Assembly (NCBI GenBank): GCA_902729315.2
Contig: LR746272.1
Coordinates: 4,533,037-4,597,036, forward strand
Source of the DNA: Spirodela intermedia
Lineage: Eukaryota > Streptophyta > Magnoliopsida > Alismatales > Araceae
Reading direction: 5' to 3'
DNA: 64,000 nucleotides
A program made the position numbers and the translations under genes. Each line of letters begins with the position of its first letter. Position 1 is the first letter of the stretch. The notes beneath the pieces are model-generated. The model was given only the letters and a program-made list of their open reading frames with translations, was not told the origin of the DNA and ran no database searches. This document shows positions 24,890 to 38,500 of this stretch, piece after piece.

Positions 24890-26012
24890 CTGGGTCAGTT
24901 TGCATAAGGGCCCGCTGTGGCGGGTGGGACGGCGTCATTGGCAGTGTCTGCGCGTCGGTGAGCTGGCCCACACGTGTGGGTCGCTCTCGAGAACGCGTGG
25001 CGCAATCCAGGCCGCTGGAGTTTAAATCGCCGAGTCCCTTATGCAAGGGATCTGGAATAAAGGGTACTCGGCGTACATAAATACATGTGCTTTGCTGATG
25101 ATTGTACCGATAAATATGCAATGCCATTATCGTGGGGGCCAATTGGGTGACGAGAGAGAGAGAGAGAGAAGAGGGGAGGTGCACCATTCGGTGGAGGATA
25201 CCCCGACGAGGGTGATATTCTCATAAATAAATCATACACGTTCTATCTGGTAAAGAGTCGCCAAGAAAGTTTGTTAATTTATTTCCCAATGGGTCCAATT
25301 TTCACAATAATCATTTTACAGGACTGCAAAGGCAGGGAACTGGGTGGAGATGACAGTCGAGAAGAGAGAGAGAGAGAGAGCCACTAACAAGGGTTGAGGA
25401 ATCCGAGGGAAAGGGAAGGGAAGGTGAAGTAACAAGGAACCTCCGAGGTAGACATTTTTTATGAATAAGGAAGGAATCGATGGGCTTTTTTTTCTCTTCT
25501 TTTTTTCTTCTTTTTTTTTGGAAAAAAAACACGCCAAGAAAAGCTCAAAAACAGGAGAAGAAACTAGAGAATGAGTCGTTTTTTAAAACATTTCGAATAA
25601 TTGGTTACATAGAGCACATGCAGAGCACACTAAGGAACCTTCGTGGAAGACCAGATGCCCTGGACCACCCCCCTCTATTTGGCTTATGCTGTGCATTCCG
25701 GAGAGAGCCAGTGAAAGTACGCCGCCGGACAGAACGAGGATAAGTAGAAACTGAACAAAACTGGGACGACAACGATTTAAGATACGCCGACATTGAAAAA
25801 CTAGGGCTTCTTTCGTGTGAAAGCATTGCTCAAGTTGACTCCTCTTCGCTTAAAATTGGTATGTTTTATATATATATATAAATATCCATGGATAGCAGGG
25901 CGGTAGATATCTCACGTGGGCATCACAGAAAGAGAGAGAGAGAGAGATGTTGAAGATACCATCAGATTTACCTTGTGTGGGGAGGCGGTGAAACATGAGA
26001 TACCAGGTCTCC

Positions 26013-26018
<6 letters not shown>

Positions 26019-26071
<53 letters not shown>
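26019..26071 (+). repeat. (CT)n microsatellite
   Basis: About 26 CT units, one of the longest in the window, roughly 450 bp past the RAD16-like stop codon. A GA run at 25929-25947 lies close by in mirrored orientation. Confidence 0.95.
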
Positions 26072-26074
<3 letters not shown>

Positions 26075-26522
26075 GCTGAGTGTGACATGTTTCTGTCGGT
26101 CGCACTGCCCCTCTCAGGACTCCCTTGGAAATGCAAAATTGCGAGGAACTTTGGGTGTAGAACTGGCCCTACGAAGGCATGAGAAGCTAAAAGCTTTCAG
26201 ATGGGCAATCCCAAAGAAATACCCTCTTTGCTGGACGACTGTACCTCTTCTGAACAAAAGGCAGGTCTGACGGAGGGAAACCCAGATAGAAACATCCCCA
26301 GAAAGGCCCAACTCGAGAGAAGGAACTTCCTAACACAAGTCAACGTGGAAGGAGGAGGGCACATGCTTTCTGACTAGCGACTGATCCTATAATGGGCCGC
26401 CTGATTCATTCTAACACCATTCAAGGCATACACATCCTTGTGGCTGCTCACCCACCATAAGCATGAGCAAAAATAGTAAGCGCAGAGCAAAAACAACGCC
26501 GTACCTTACGGCGTTGACTCCG

Positions 26523-29500
26523 TCAGTTCTGGAAGAGAAACTTCAAGTCCTCCTCAGTCAGCTTCGCCATGGCATCCGCGGAGTCGCCCACCGTCCTGTC
26601 CCACCACGGTCAACGTCAGATTGATTACCCCGTTCTCCTCTCCACAGTGAGTGGTTGAAGCGGGGGTGGTAGTAGGGGGCAGATGGTAGTATATTTTGAC
26701 CCACCCTTCGAAGACCATCTCCTTCTTCTTCTGCAACTGCAGGATCCTCTCCTCGATCGTGTCCTCGATCAGGAATCTGACGGTCCTGATCGGCTTGTGC
26801 TGCCCGATCCGGTGGATCCGGTCCTGGGCCTGGCGCTCCACCGCCGGGTTCCACCAGGGGTCCATCAGGAACACCTGCCATGAAAGACCATTTCAAGGTG
26901 GGGACCACCGTGGAGAAGGAGACCGAGAGAGGGGGGGGGGGCAGACAGTTATTTACATGAGAGGCGACTGTGAGGTTGAGGGCGACCCCACCAGCCTTCA
27001 AGCTCATGAGGAAGATCTTACAGTCCGCGTCCTCAGTGAAGGAGCTGATCGCCCTCTCCCTCTCTGCAAGGCTCATGCTCCCCACCAGCTGAACACAGCT
27101 CACCCCAGACTGCCAAAAAAACATACAAATACATAATTACATAAATAAATGGATGAAAATATAAATAAATAAATAGATTGGGAGGGTGGGGGTGGTCGGG
27201 GGGTACCAGCTCCAGGGAGTACTTTATGAGATCCAGGAAAGATGTGAACTGACTGAATACTATTCCTTTCGCTGAGCTATCAGCCTCAGCCATGAGCATT
27301 ATCTCCTCCTTCTGCAACGCGAGAGAGAAGAAATCTAAAATATAAAGATTTTAAAGGATTTTTAAAACAAGACCCTCAGTCTATATGTAGATGGAGAAAA
27401 TTATTTGCTGTCGATTGAATTAGAAACTATAGTGAAACAAGAACAAATCCAAAGTGATCACCCGAGGGAGAGAAGGCTGATCCCGAATTGCGTTAGATTC
27501 TTTCAAGATGGAGAAAGGGAGTATATCTATCATCATGTGATTGCTCTGGTTTTTCCTTTTTGACGATTTTTTTTCTAACTTTGTATCCATTGAGCTTACC
27601 ATACTCCAACCGGATGATCCACAAGAACTACAGAATCGGCTAGACAGCCAAAGATCAGCTTCGACTTTTCTTGCACAGGGCTGTTCTGTATATATCCTAA
27701 AATTAGGCAGAAAATGGAAGAGATCCCAGACAATGTGGGCTTTCACGACGATTTTCAAACAAGTATTATTAAGCATAGAAGCAAAGTCAATCTAAGTGTA
27801 TGTTTTTTGTTTTTTTTTTTTTCCCTCCAAGCAAACCGTCATTTACTGGTAGGTATCAAGAACGATCCAAATCACCAGGAAGCACAGAACTTCTTGCTCC
27901 TTTATGCAGACTAGCCAGCACAAATCACAAAACAGGAAGCATGCGGCTTCATTTTAAGAAAAGAAAACAGTTTCAGAGACTGAAAGTTGAAACTATTTTC
28001 AAAGTTTTTAATCTGTGAAACATGAGTAGACAACATTGCTCAAAAGGAAAACAGACTCATTAGCAAGTTATATGTCAGTGGAGAAGAGAACAAGATCCAA
28101 CACAACTTGAAAATAGTGGGCCATTTTGGGAACTCGAAATCACAGAGATAGCAATACTTAGTTCCAGCAGAAGTAGATGGTATGTGGCATTGAAGCCAGG
28201 GCTCGTCGTTCAGTTGACTAACACTGTCAAACGACTCTCCAGCAGCATCCAAAGCTCAGGTAAAAACTGGCAATGAACTGAAATAGCTTTATGAGAAGTG
28301 AAAAAGTCTCTCCATCTAGCCGGTACATTTTAAAAAATAGGCAGAAACAGAAAACAACAAGGATTATTTCACCAAGGATATCATATATACACAAATCAAC
28401 CTGTTCTGTCCACACGGATCATAAGGTATGGCAGGGTCATAGCCTGAATGTTAACGATAGGACAATTATAGATCACATCCAGTGTGGCAATTGAATCATA
28501 GATGCATTCACCATTGAGAGGATTCTGATTCACAAGCATGAAACAAGAACAATGTACGAAAAAAAAACTAAAAACAACGTCTTCAAATCCAAATAGTGGA
28601 GAATAGAATTTAACACATTCTCCATAAATCCAGAAGGGCGGAAAATAGTACCAGAGCATCAATCTTGGTGCTAGTTTTGAACTTTTGAATATTTAATCGG
28701 TTCAGGATACTCGAATGTTTAAAACCTATGATACTGTTTTCGGCCCGCTTTTCCCCTGAGTTAGCTGTCGTCAAGTCAACCGTAAGAGGTTTTGAACATG
28801 ATGGACATGAGACAGTTCTGAGAGCTGGTGTGATATCCAATAAGCAAGCTCTGCAGAAAGAATGATCACAGGAGGTAACCTGAAGTTGAAAGAGAGTGGT
28901 TAAGAGAAAGAACCCACTATCTCCGCATAAGTAATCAATGTAAAACCAGAAAAAATAAGATCTCACCACTGGATCCTCAGCAGGATCATGGCAAATGCCA
29001 CAATAGCCCGCAGAAGTATTTTCATTGCTTTCATTTGGCGCATCAACAGTTCTTGAATAGACGACGAGATATGGATGATCAACAGCCTGCAGTTAAACAA
29101 CACATTCGCAGGATGAAGTATAGTCGAAGGTAAATGACACAAAGAAATTTACCGATCAGCAGAGAACTTGCAGGCATTGAACAGTTCAACTGCCTTAAAC
29201 TCTCCCTAATTATTTTTTTTCTAACACAATGCTCTTCAAGCATGTGTAAAATGAATATTACATCATTCCTAATTCAACAATCGTAATAAAATTTGTTTGG
29301 AATACATGCCAAACAGTTGATGATGACTTCAAAAAGATTAAGCATGAAAAATTCAATAGACCCTAATGACAAGAAAAAATAAATAGATACATGAGCAGAA
29401 ACCATTTTTCATGATTAAAAGTGATTGATATCAGACCTGACGCAACCTTGTAAGAAGATCAAAGATATGAGCATAATTGTTCATCAAGGTTCCAGCAGAA

Positions 29501-32500
29501 ACGTAACTGCAAAAGGAAACGAATAATTCATGCATCTTAACTACAGGAAGTAAAGAATTTCAATACGTCTAATGTACATAGACATGCTCATGGCCATTCG
29601 TTTGGTACTAATAAAAAGGAATGTGATCGAAGAGGTCAATGTTTCAAAGGTAATCAAGATCAATATGTAAGCTAGCCACATATAACTGCTATCAAATAAC
29701 TTGTCACATTAATGGGATCTCCATGGTTTGTGATTCCATGAAAGTCCGCAGCAACTTGAGACTATTTGCTGTTCCTATCTCTAATTCTAGAATTTTTCAT
29801 GAGGATAGCCAATCGAGAAATTCACAAGATCAACGGACAAGAAACTTCATTCCTCTGTATTTAAGGGCAAGAATGAAAAAAGGGCCGATTTCACCCCGAA
29901 TACCCATTTCAGAACTTTGGGTGGCACTGTGCCATTGAAGGAAGAGATGGCATCCGAAAAAATACAACGAAAAAAAAAAAGAATCGATAATGAGATTAAA
30001 TGGTCTAATTATGGAAGATAGCCGCATACAGGTTATCATTCATCAAACATACCATAGGATATTTTAACCAAAACTTAGGAAACTGAAAGGAAAAAAGAAG
30101 AGGAGTCTCAGGGTCAATCGGATGTACTAAATAGTTTTTATCACGCTAAGCAAACAGTTTCTACAATACGTCACATTTCAAAAGAATTTCGTGAGATAGT
30201 TACTTGTTTAGATATTATCACTTAATTTTGATGGTAATAGATTTGCTTTCTGAGGAAAAATGTGCTCAATGCTTTGATCTCAAGTATCTTTTTAGTAACC
30301 AGTGGATCTTTTCTTTTGAAAGTAGTTGTCAGTGCCTAGTTCAAATGCGGAAAGCTTTCAAACTACATAGAAGTCATTGTTTGGACGGTTATTTCTTAAA
30401 GAAATACTCCACAAGATTTGTCGAAAATTGATATGAATTTTCTTTTATTTTTAATCCGAAGGTCAATGATATGTCAACATCCCATCTGTTTTCCTCTACA
30501 ACTCTTAAAACGTTTTAAGATAAGTGGAATGTAAATTCACTCATCCTGGATGTTTCATTCTGGTAGAATCACGCCACCAGGATTCTGGTAAAATTCACGG
30601 ACTGAGGTCCTGATATCTAGATGTCAGGTTGAAAGCTTCAAGGCAAAGTATCAGATTAACTTGAGATTATTTCTTTTTATTTCATTAACTTATTGCAAGT
30701 AATTTTTCAACAGACTGGGGATACGAAGGTACTTTAATTATTCTCCAAACCCTAACAAAGATACATCAATTCACAGGCAGATATGTGTCGTGGAATGAGC
30801 GTCGTCAGATACTCAGGGTACAGTCTCCAGAAACAACTTAACCGTGCACGAAGTCAAAACATTCCAGTATGCATTGGTCCCAGTCATAAGGAATCCTACA
30901 TTTTCCCCAGACCATCAATGCAGTTCTTCATAAAATTTGACCAAGCATTATATAACCTGAAAGAGTTGGTCAGGTTCCAATAAAAAAATAAACCACTAGA
31001 CACAAATGCCCACCTCCAAACAAAATGCCCATTAATCACCACCTCTGTTGAAAGATAATATGGAGATAAACGGAAGACATTTTCAAATAAAAGAACAAAT
31101 TATAAAGATCATGTTTACCCCATGCTACAAAAAGAAGAAAAATAAAGAAGATAGGCCAGATGTATTTACGTGCCAAACTGAGTCTGACTTTGTGTATACA
31201 AGGCTTCATAAAATTCATGTTCATTGCTATCCAAAGCATCTCGCCTTAAACAAACCTAAACAAAAAATTATGATGTTACGCTCGAAGTATATATTACAGA
31301 GAAGTAAAAAAAGCTCAAGTTTTTGACAGCAGATATGCAGATGGTGTTATGAATCCTTGTACTTACAATTCTTGGCGGCAGAACTAGGTCTGCTGCTCTG
31401 CCTTTCTTGGTACGTCTTAGCACAATGCTTTTCAATAGCTTCTCCTTCAGCAGAATCATAGCTCTTTTTCCCTCGATCAAATGTCCCTTGGTTTGTATTG
31501 GTTTAGTTATATACTAACAGGAGAAGGTAGAATATTAGGAAGACACCAGCACAGTAAAATCTAGTTCCTCAAGCACATTCTTAGAAATATTACGTGACTT
31601 ACTCTATTCCACCAGCAAAAATGTCTTGCTGACCCATGAGCACAATTTTCACAGTGCACAGAAGTACTGAAATATCCCAATGAGATGACCACTTTTGTTA
31701 CCAAGAACATAACCATCATATATGCAGACAAAATTAACAAACAAGAGACGAATTGCAAAAATATCAACAAAATACAAATAAATGAAAAAACTACAATCCA
31801 CAAGCTAGATAGCTTTTTCAAGAGTGTATTTACGTTGGATATGGCATAATGCAGAAAAACCAAACAATTATGAAAATAAATTTAATATTTTGCACAATCC
31901 ACATTAATTCCGCCACATGGACAAGACCCAGTCACATACAATATGATTTAGAAAACTTACAAACAACAAGCCAGAACATTGAAAACGAGCTTTCTTGGTA
32001 AAAGTATGAAGAAATCTAAATTCTTACATATAAAACCGGATCATTGGAAATTGAGGCTAAATTTAAGAACGGACATTGCACATAGTCATCTCCCCTCCAT
32101 GATATAAGAACACCAATTTGATAGTCCACCAATATGTATTAAATATGTTAGGAGGGGCCAAGGGCAAAGTCCAAATTTTAAGGGGGGGATTTGATAATAT
32201 TACAGGAGAGAAAAGACCAGATATTGGGACGGAAGAAAAGAGGGGAAACGGGGGGGAGGAGAGGGGGAGCAGACATTAGGGCTTGTTGGAGAGAGAGAAG
32301 CCTCTCAAAAGGTTATCAGGATGCTTAGGGTTTCCACCCGGCAACTCAATCCCTATCTTCTTGTTTTCTGCTTTCTTTTCTGCTATTTCCATCAGATTTC
32401 CTTCCTTTTTTTGTCCGGAATTGGTGTCCGATCACAATTTATATCATCTAAGCTACCTGAAGTTTAGTAGTAGTCCACAGCTGTTTTGAAGTCATATACT

Positions 32501-35500
32501 ACCGAACTGACAGTTTTGATGGAGAACGGAATTAAATTAAGGTTTTTCTTCATTCGACTACAATTGAGATCTATTTGCATTCAAAAATAGCTACTGAATT
32601 CAGTGATAAAAAAAATATCCTTAACTAAGATGAGTTGAGCTTATGTGGACCTCAAAAATTCTTCTGTAAATGAAAAAGAAGATAGGATATAAAATGTAAA
32701 ACCAGCAGAGCCCCCTCCCCCCCCCTTACTCAAGGATGTGCGCAGCTAATGGGAATCTACTGTATCATCAGACCAGCATCCCCGCAATATTCATTAAGAG
32801 AATAATAACGTAAAATTAGGTTCAACAAATTACTAAATAGGGATATGAGTTCAATAAACTGCATACAACGTCTTATGCTGATAATAGACGCATGTATCCC
32901 GATGGATGAATTTCAGGTCAACATCATTGGGTCAAGACACAAAATAGCCTTCTTACAGCCACCAGGCTCCATTTACCTCTCCCTCAAACTTAGCGTTGAA
33001 GTCCCTCAAATCTAGGAATAGATGATCTGCTCCTATAATAAATTTCCCTCTAGATATGGTGAGAAATTTCTACACGCTTCATTATCATCCTGCACGTAAT
33101 TGTTCACAGGCAGTTGGTCTTGTGACCATAATACATCTCCCATACTTACACATTCAAAATCACATTTTGAATACGAATCATGAGCCACAACAAATCATAT
33201 TAGTTCATGCGTCATTTGTATGTACTCAATGACTGACACCAAGATAGCCGCAACATCTTTTGTTTGATTTTTAATTAATCTTCAGGATCCAATACACTAA
33301 CTGTTTTAGGGAGAATAGGATCTATACTCAGAATCTTTCTTCTCAGCCTCTTAAACCCTTGTTTCAGGCCACCATGAAACTTGAAGATATTATTTTACTA
33401 AATGTGACGGATGAACCACTACAGAACCCTCACACTAGTCATGCAGTCAACTCGCAGATGCAACTTGCATCCCATTTCTAGACCAAATTCACTTCAATGA
33501 GAAGTTAAATCTATCAAACAGTTTACTGTTAGACCCCCCAACTGGCCCAATGGGTCGGGTTTACACCTGAAGAATAGGAGGACAATATTAGACCCATAGG
33601 GGCCTAACAGGCCTAACTTACGGCCTAGAAAGAGAGCCTAAGCTAAGGGCTCTTAAGTAATTGGGACAGGAGGGTTAAGTATGGGTAATTAGGTCAATGT
33701 TTTGTGGGGAGAAAGGGGTTATTAGGGTTAGTTACGAAAGGAAGGAGGACGTGATTTTGGGCAGGTAGCAGCTTGTGGAGGAGAGAGGTGGTCCTCTCGA
33801 AAGGTTAGCACGAACTGGAACAGAGTTCCTTCTGGAACCCAATCTCCCCCTTTTTCTGGTATTTTCGATCTCTATTTCCTAAAGTTATTGCACCGCAGAT
33901 TCGGACTCCTATCATTTACTTTCCTACCTTCTAGCAGGACCCAATTCACACAATCATGCATTGATTGCAGCTAGATGCAGACACCTCTGTGGAAATAATG
34001 CTTAGCATGGGTTCCAGAAACAGTGTCATCCAACGACCTAAGTAAAAAAACAGTCCCATCCAAATGGATAAGAATCAGATCGATGGTACAGGGGATAGTC
34101 ACCCAACATGCTGTTTCTTGACACCAATTTCTTCAACAGTGCCGAAGTCTCAAATTTCTAATCGTAATTAATGACAAATCCTGCGGTTGTATCAATAAAA
34201 TTAATTGAAATCCCCATCTACCTGCCATCAATAATGACTTATTACATGCAGTGTTGCACATTCCAATTATTGATTAAAATTCCTTGAATGCAAAAGTTTC
34301 GAATTTTAATTCATATTCAACTATTTTTTGCTGTATGCCTTTTGTTCAATTACGTTCTACTCCAGACTGTCATAAAAACCCTCAACTTTGTGCACAGGTT
34401 TCCAAAACTTGGCATACAAAATAATGATGACTAATTAGTCAAATTTTAAATATAGCAACAAGTTGCACATAAAAGCTCCCAATTGTTTCTGCAAATGTCG
34501 CACTTTTATATCACTTTTCTGCAGGATTTTTTTTCTAGTCAAAAAAGGGTATGCCAGTGGGAAAATAACCTCGGGTGGAGTGTAGAACCTTAATGCGCCT
34601 ACTCTGCCAATCGCTCTCAACGTTTAGAGATTGGTCACAAAAAAAGGAAACTTATAAGCTGTTCAGCTTGCATTTTCGACAGCCATACCAAACTCAGACA
34701 GGCAAAATTAAGAAGATGGAAGAGGTTTTGATCCCGCAAAAAGCAGCACTTGCATTGATCTCAATGTTTTATAATTCAGCGATAAAAACGGCCAAATTTA
34801 AGCCCTGACGAGCTAGAGGTGGGGCAGAAAGACTGACTCAGGAAGGACAAAGTGAGTTGATCAAACAGTGTCCTATCTTGCAGTTCATCACCCAGCTTGG
34901 TTAGGCATCAACCACAAAAAAGTTTGACATTATTAAGCCAGATTTGATTCCTACCCTCGAAATTCATTGGACTATGGGGAATTTCAACACATACCAGGAG
35001 ACTTTAATCAAAATGAGCTAATTTGACATGAACAATAATTTTTTGAAGCTGCCCACTGGAAAGAAAGCAGTAAGCCAAACCTTCCAAAATATCATCTATA
35101 CTGTCAAAATCATGATTGTCATATGTGCAGATAAACATTCATGCATCTCACTCACCAAATCATCCCACTTAATGCAGGTTCAAGTGAGAACGAATAAAAT
35201 TCGATATACAGACCACATAGTGTTCCCTGGCGACTTACATCTTAAATCAAAAGGAGCAGAACATCAGACGGATTACCCACAGTTTATCCAAAGTGCCCCA
35301 TACCATTGCATTTCACAATGCCTCATACATAACATTGACATCTTAAAAACAAGAAGAACGTAGTAGGTATTCTATTGCAATTACATTATAAACTGGAACA
35401 CCAGAGAACCTTTATTCTGGAAGAAAAATATGGTGAACAAAAGAATTCTCGATGGATAAAAGTTTTTGATAACCGTAGCTTACATGGTATTGATGATTGA

Positions 35501-38500
35501 TAAGAGAATTTGCATTAGTTAGTGTCTAACCAACAAGAATTTCAGGAATCAATCGAAGACATCGAAAAGCTTACCTATAGTCAAGTATCTTACAGTCACA
35601 ATCCTTACAGAAATAAAACGAGTAAGGCTTGATTTGCAAAAAACGAATCTGCATGGTACATAAGGTAAAATCAGCCAAGTAGCCAAACAAACACATTGGA
35701 GTTTCAAAATTAAAAAATGCGTGATTTACAGACCAGTGAGTAAAGTTCTCCAACACGATTCTGAAGGGGAGTGCCACTTAAGGCCCATTTATACGAAGAT
35801 TGCAAGGCAAAAACAGCCCTTGCAGTGCTGCTACGTCTATCTTTTATATAATGAGCCTGCATAAACATTCAATAAAACTAGAAAAGTCATTTATATAATA
35901 TATCAAATACACCCAAATAGCCATTAGAAATGAACAATATGGCTCTTCTAGGTGACTATTGTTAGGTCACCAATGGGCCAACTTACTGTAGGCATAGAAG
36001 GGGTGCACAAAGGGGGCCCAGCACCCCATCTCAAAGGGACAAAACAATCCTTTCTAGTGAGAATTTAATGAAGGGCAGCTAGGTCTTTTCCTCACAAAAG
36101 GGAAAGAGGTATTAGGGCTCAGGGGTATCAAAGGATTATTCTTGGGCAGCTGCAGCTGAAGGAGAGCAGGGGGGCTCAGAGCCCAAACTGCTTTTCCTAT
36201 CGTTTAATCTTCTATTTCCGTCTCCATCTCCGTAGTTTTGTTGTGTTTGCCTGCCAAGATGCAGGGTCCTATCAATTATTAAGTAAGATTTTCGCTTTCG
36301 GTGGCAGAAAACAACAAAAACTTGATTTTGTGAACAATCAGCCAAGCAAGAAAACACAGCGTAATGAGAGGGAAAATATGTGAAGATCAATGGATAAATG
36401 GCAAGATTCTATGACAAAATGACATCCTAACATCCTTGAATAGACCCATTTGTTCCATTCCAAAGCACCAGGATATGCTACTTCTCAGTCGTACCTGTCC
36501 CTAAAATCATGCCAGAGACATGAAGAAGCATAGCACATTGCTCAAGCAAGAAAAATAGCTGAAGCAAAGAAAAATAAGAAATGAGGGAAATAAGCCACTG
36601 GAAGAAGGCCTAGGAAGTGATCTGTGGATCAGATTCGGAATCTCCATCAATCCATCAATCAGGCTCTATCTACTCAGGCATGTAAGAAGGCAGCTTTAAA
36701 AGTTTAAGGACATTGTACCACTCTTTGTTAAAAAGAGTTGGAATAAAAGAAAATGTTGATAAGACTCATATTTCAATAATCCTGTATCCACATAACCCCA
36801 ACAACCAGCGACCCCCAGCAACCTCTTGGTATCAGAACTTCACGGGAAGTAAAATAGAAGGACAGGTTATGACAGTTAGCAGAACTGGAGGAAGAAAGCA
36901 GATGTGATCAACATTGAGGAAGGGAAACAGGAACAAAACAAAACAAAGGGAACTGAACATACTGGCGGTCCACCATACAAAATGTCATTGGGGGGATGGT
37001 AATAGGCAAATATGGATCAGAATCAGTACTCTAGCGGATAATGACTGGGTTAACAAGTGTAAGCAATCCCGTGCTACTATCTACAGCGAAAAAATCAACT
37101 GTAACCAGAATGATTCCAACATTTATCTCTGGATATCAGCAAAAGAAAACGTGCCTCTGAAAGATCATGGATTAAATGCAAAAAATCCATAATTTTCGTT
37201 GTTCGCGTTAGAAGGGAAGGCAGGGTGGAGCGATGGATCCCTACTGGATTAAAAACATTCAAGCAACTTTGATTCTACTGACCTCAGTGCTCTACTCTAA
37301 ATTGAATTTTCAAGAAACAATATAACCGTCCTTGATTAAAGGAATGGATACGTTTTATATTGCAACCCTACGAAACTAAGTGCACTACTGTCAATTCAGT
37401 CGAAACAATGAGACCACTTGAAAAAAAAGCTATATGTATCCAATCTTGAGAAACCCCAAAATGCTGTCCGCCAATAACACAACATGGCAACAACCAAAAC
37501 ATTCTGTATCTTCATTGGTGAATCCCAAAATATTAACTTGGTCCAGAGAAGACAAGGTTCAACAACTCAGCAAATGCAGCTAAAAAACTACAGAATAACA
37601 CGGGAGAATTAATAAATAAGTCCTGTGAGTTACCAATCGTAATATCTAAACAAATGAAAATCAACGGCAATTCTCACCATGAATGATCACTTGTGTAGAA
37701 GCCATTAGATATCATGCTTAGTAACCTTTCACAAGTGTGATAGCAATGAGCATATCTACAAAGTTTTCAAGCTAGATAGAAGATTTCAGAATCTAGTCAG
37801 ATGTTTTATATTGTACTTGCCTCGTCCAGGATAATGCGATCCCATCGAACAGAGTGCAAAACTGAATTCATTATGGATGAGGTTGCTTTTAAACCAGACA
37901 CGTCATCCTTCCTAATATTGTGAAGATCTCTCTGTCTCTTTTTCAAACTAGAGGTTTCTGCTCCCTTCTTCGTCTGTTTTGACTGCTTCTCTGTTTTCTG
38001 AGCACTCGGCCCACAAAAATATTTTAGGTGGACCTTCATCTTGCTAGGATACAGCAACCTTCCACACCACTGACACTTCTCCTTGGGTGGCATTACATTC
38101 CTCCTGAAATCTCCCTCGATGGTCGAGTATGTGGTCAGCACGAAATCGTAATCATTGAAATTATAATTCATGCCTAACCTCTTGGCTCCATGGTACACTA
38201 GAACCCTGACGCTGCCTTCTTTAGTGTACCTCTCAATCTCACCCACCCACTGGATAACTGCGACCAAAGGGCAAATGACAAGTGTGGATTTCACCACAGG
38301 AAGCAGGGGAGCCGATGACGAGGCAGAGGACGATCCGTGAATATCGGACTGGTGGGGCTCACTAGATGTCATATGGAGAGAGCGTGCTGTGAGAACAAGA
38401 GAGATCGCCTGGATTGTTTTCCCCATTCCCATCTCATCAGCGAGTATGCCTCCCCGAGAACTGGACGCCTCCTGCATCAAAGCCCAGGCTACCCATTCTT

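Larger units (their letters stand above)
23498..26522. other. SKS promoter region and intergenic DNA, no gene recognised
   Basis: Divided from the left: the SKS promoter and leader (23498 to about 23750, with a GA run at 23590-23610), an AT-rich patch (23750-24090), a GC-rich island (24100-25050) that includes a CGG repeat, and a stretch with several GA/CT runs leading to the 3' end of the RAD16-like gene. The bases just below 26523 are its 3' untranslated region. Several open frames in the GC-rich island are Arg- or Pro-rich products of composition and match nothing I recognise. Confidence 0.5.

Noticed and set aside
24727-25080. Poly-arginine protein across the CGG repeat
   Set aside because: The Arg run is the repeat itself and the flanks have no family resemblance.
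37815-37816. GT donor after DEAA in the RAD16-like gene
   Set aside because: Using it shifts the downstream frame and destroys A-H-Y-I-K of the DEAH box; the GC donor at 37819-37820 keeps it.
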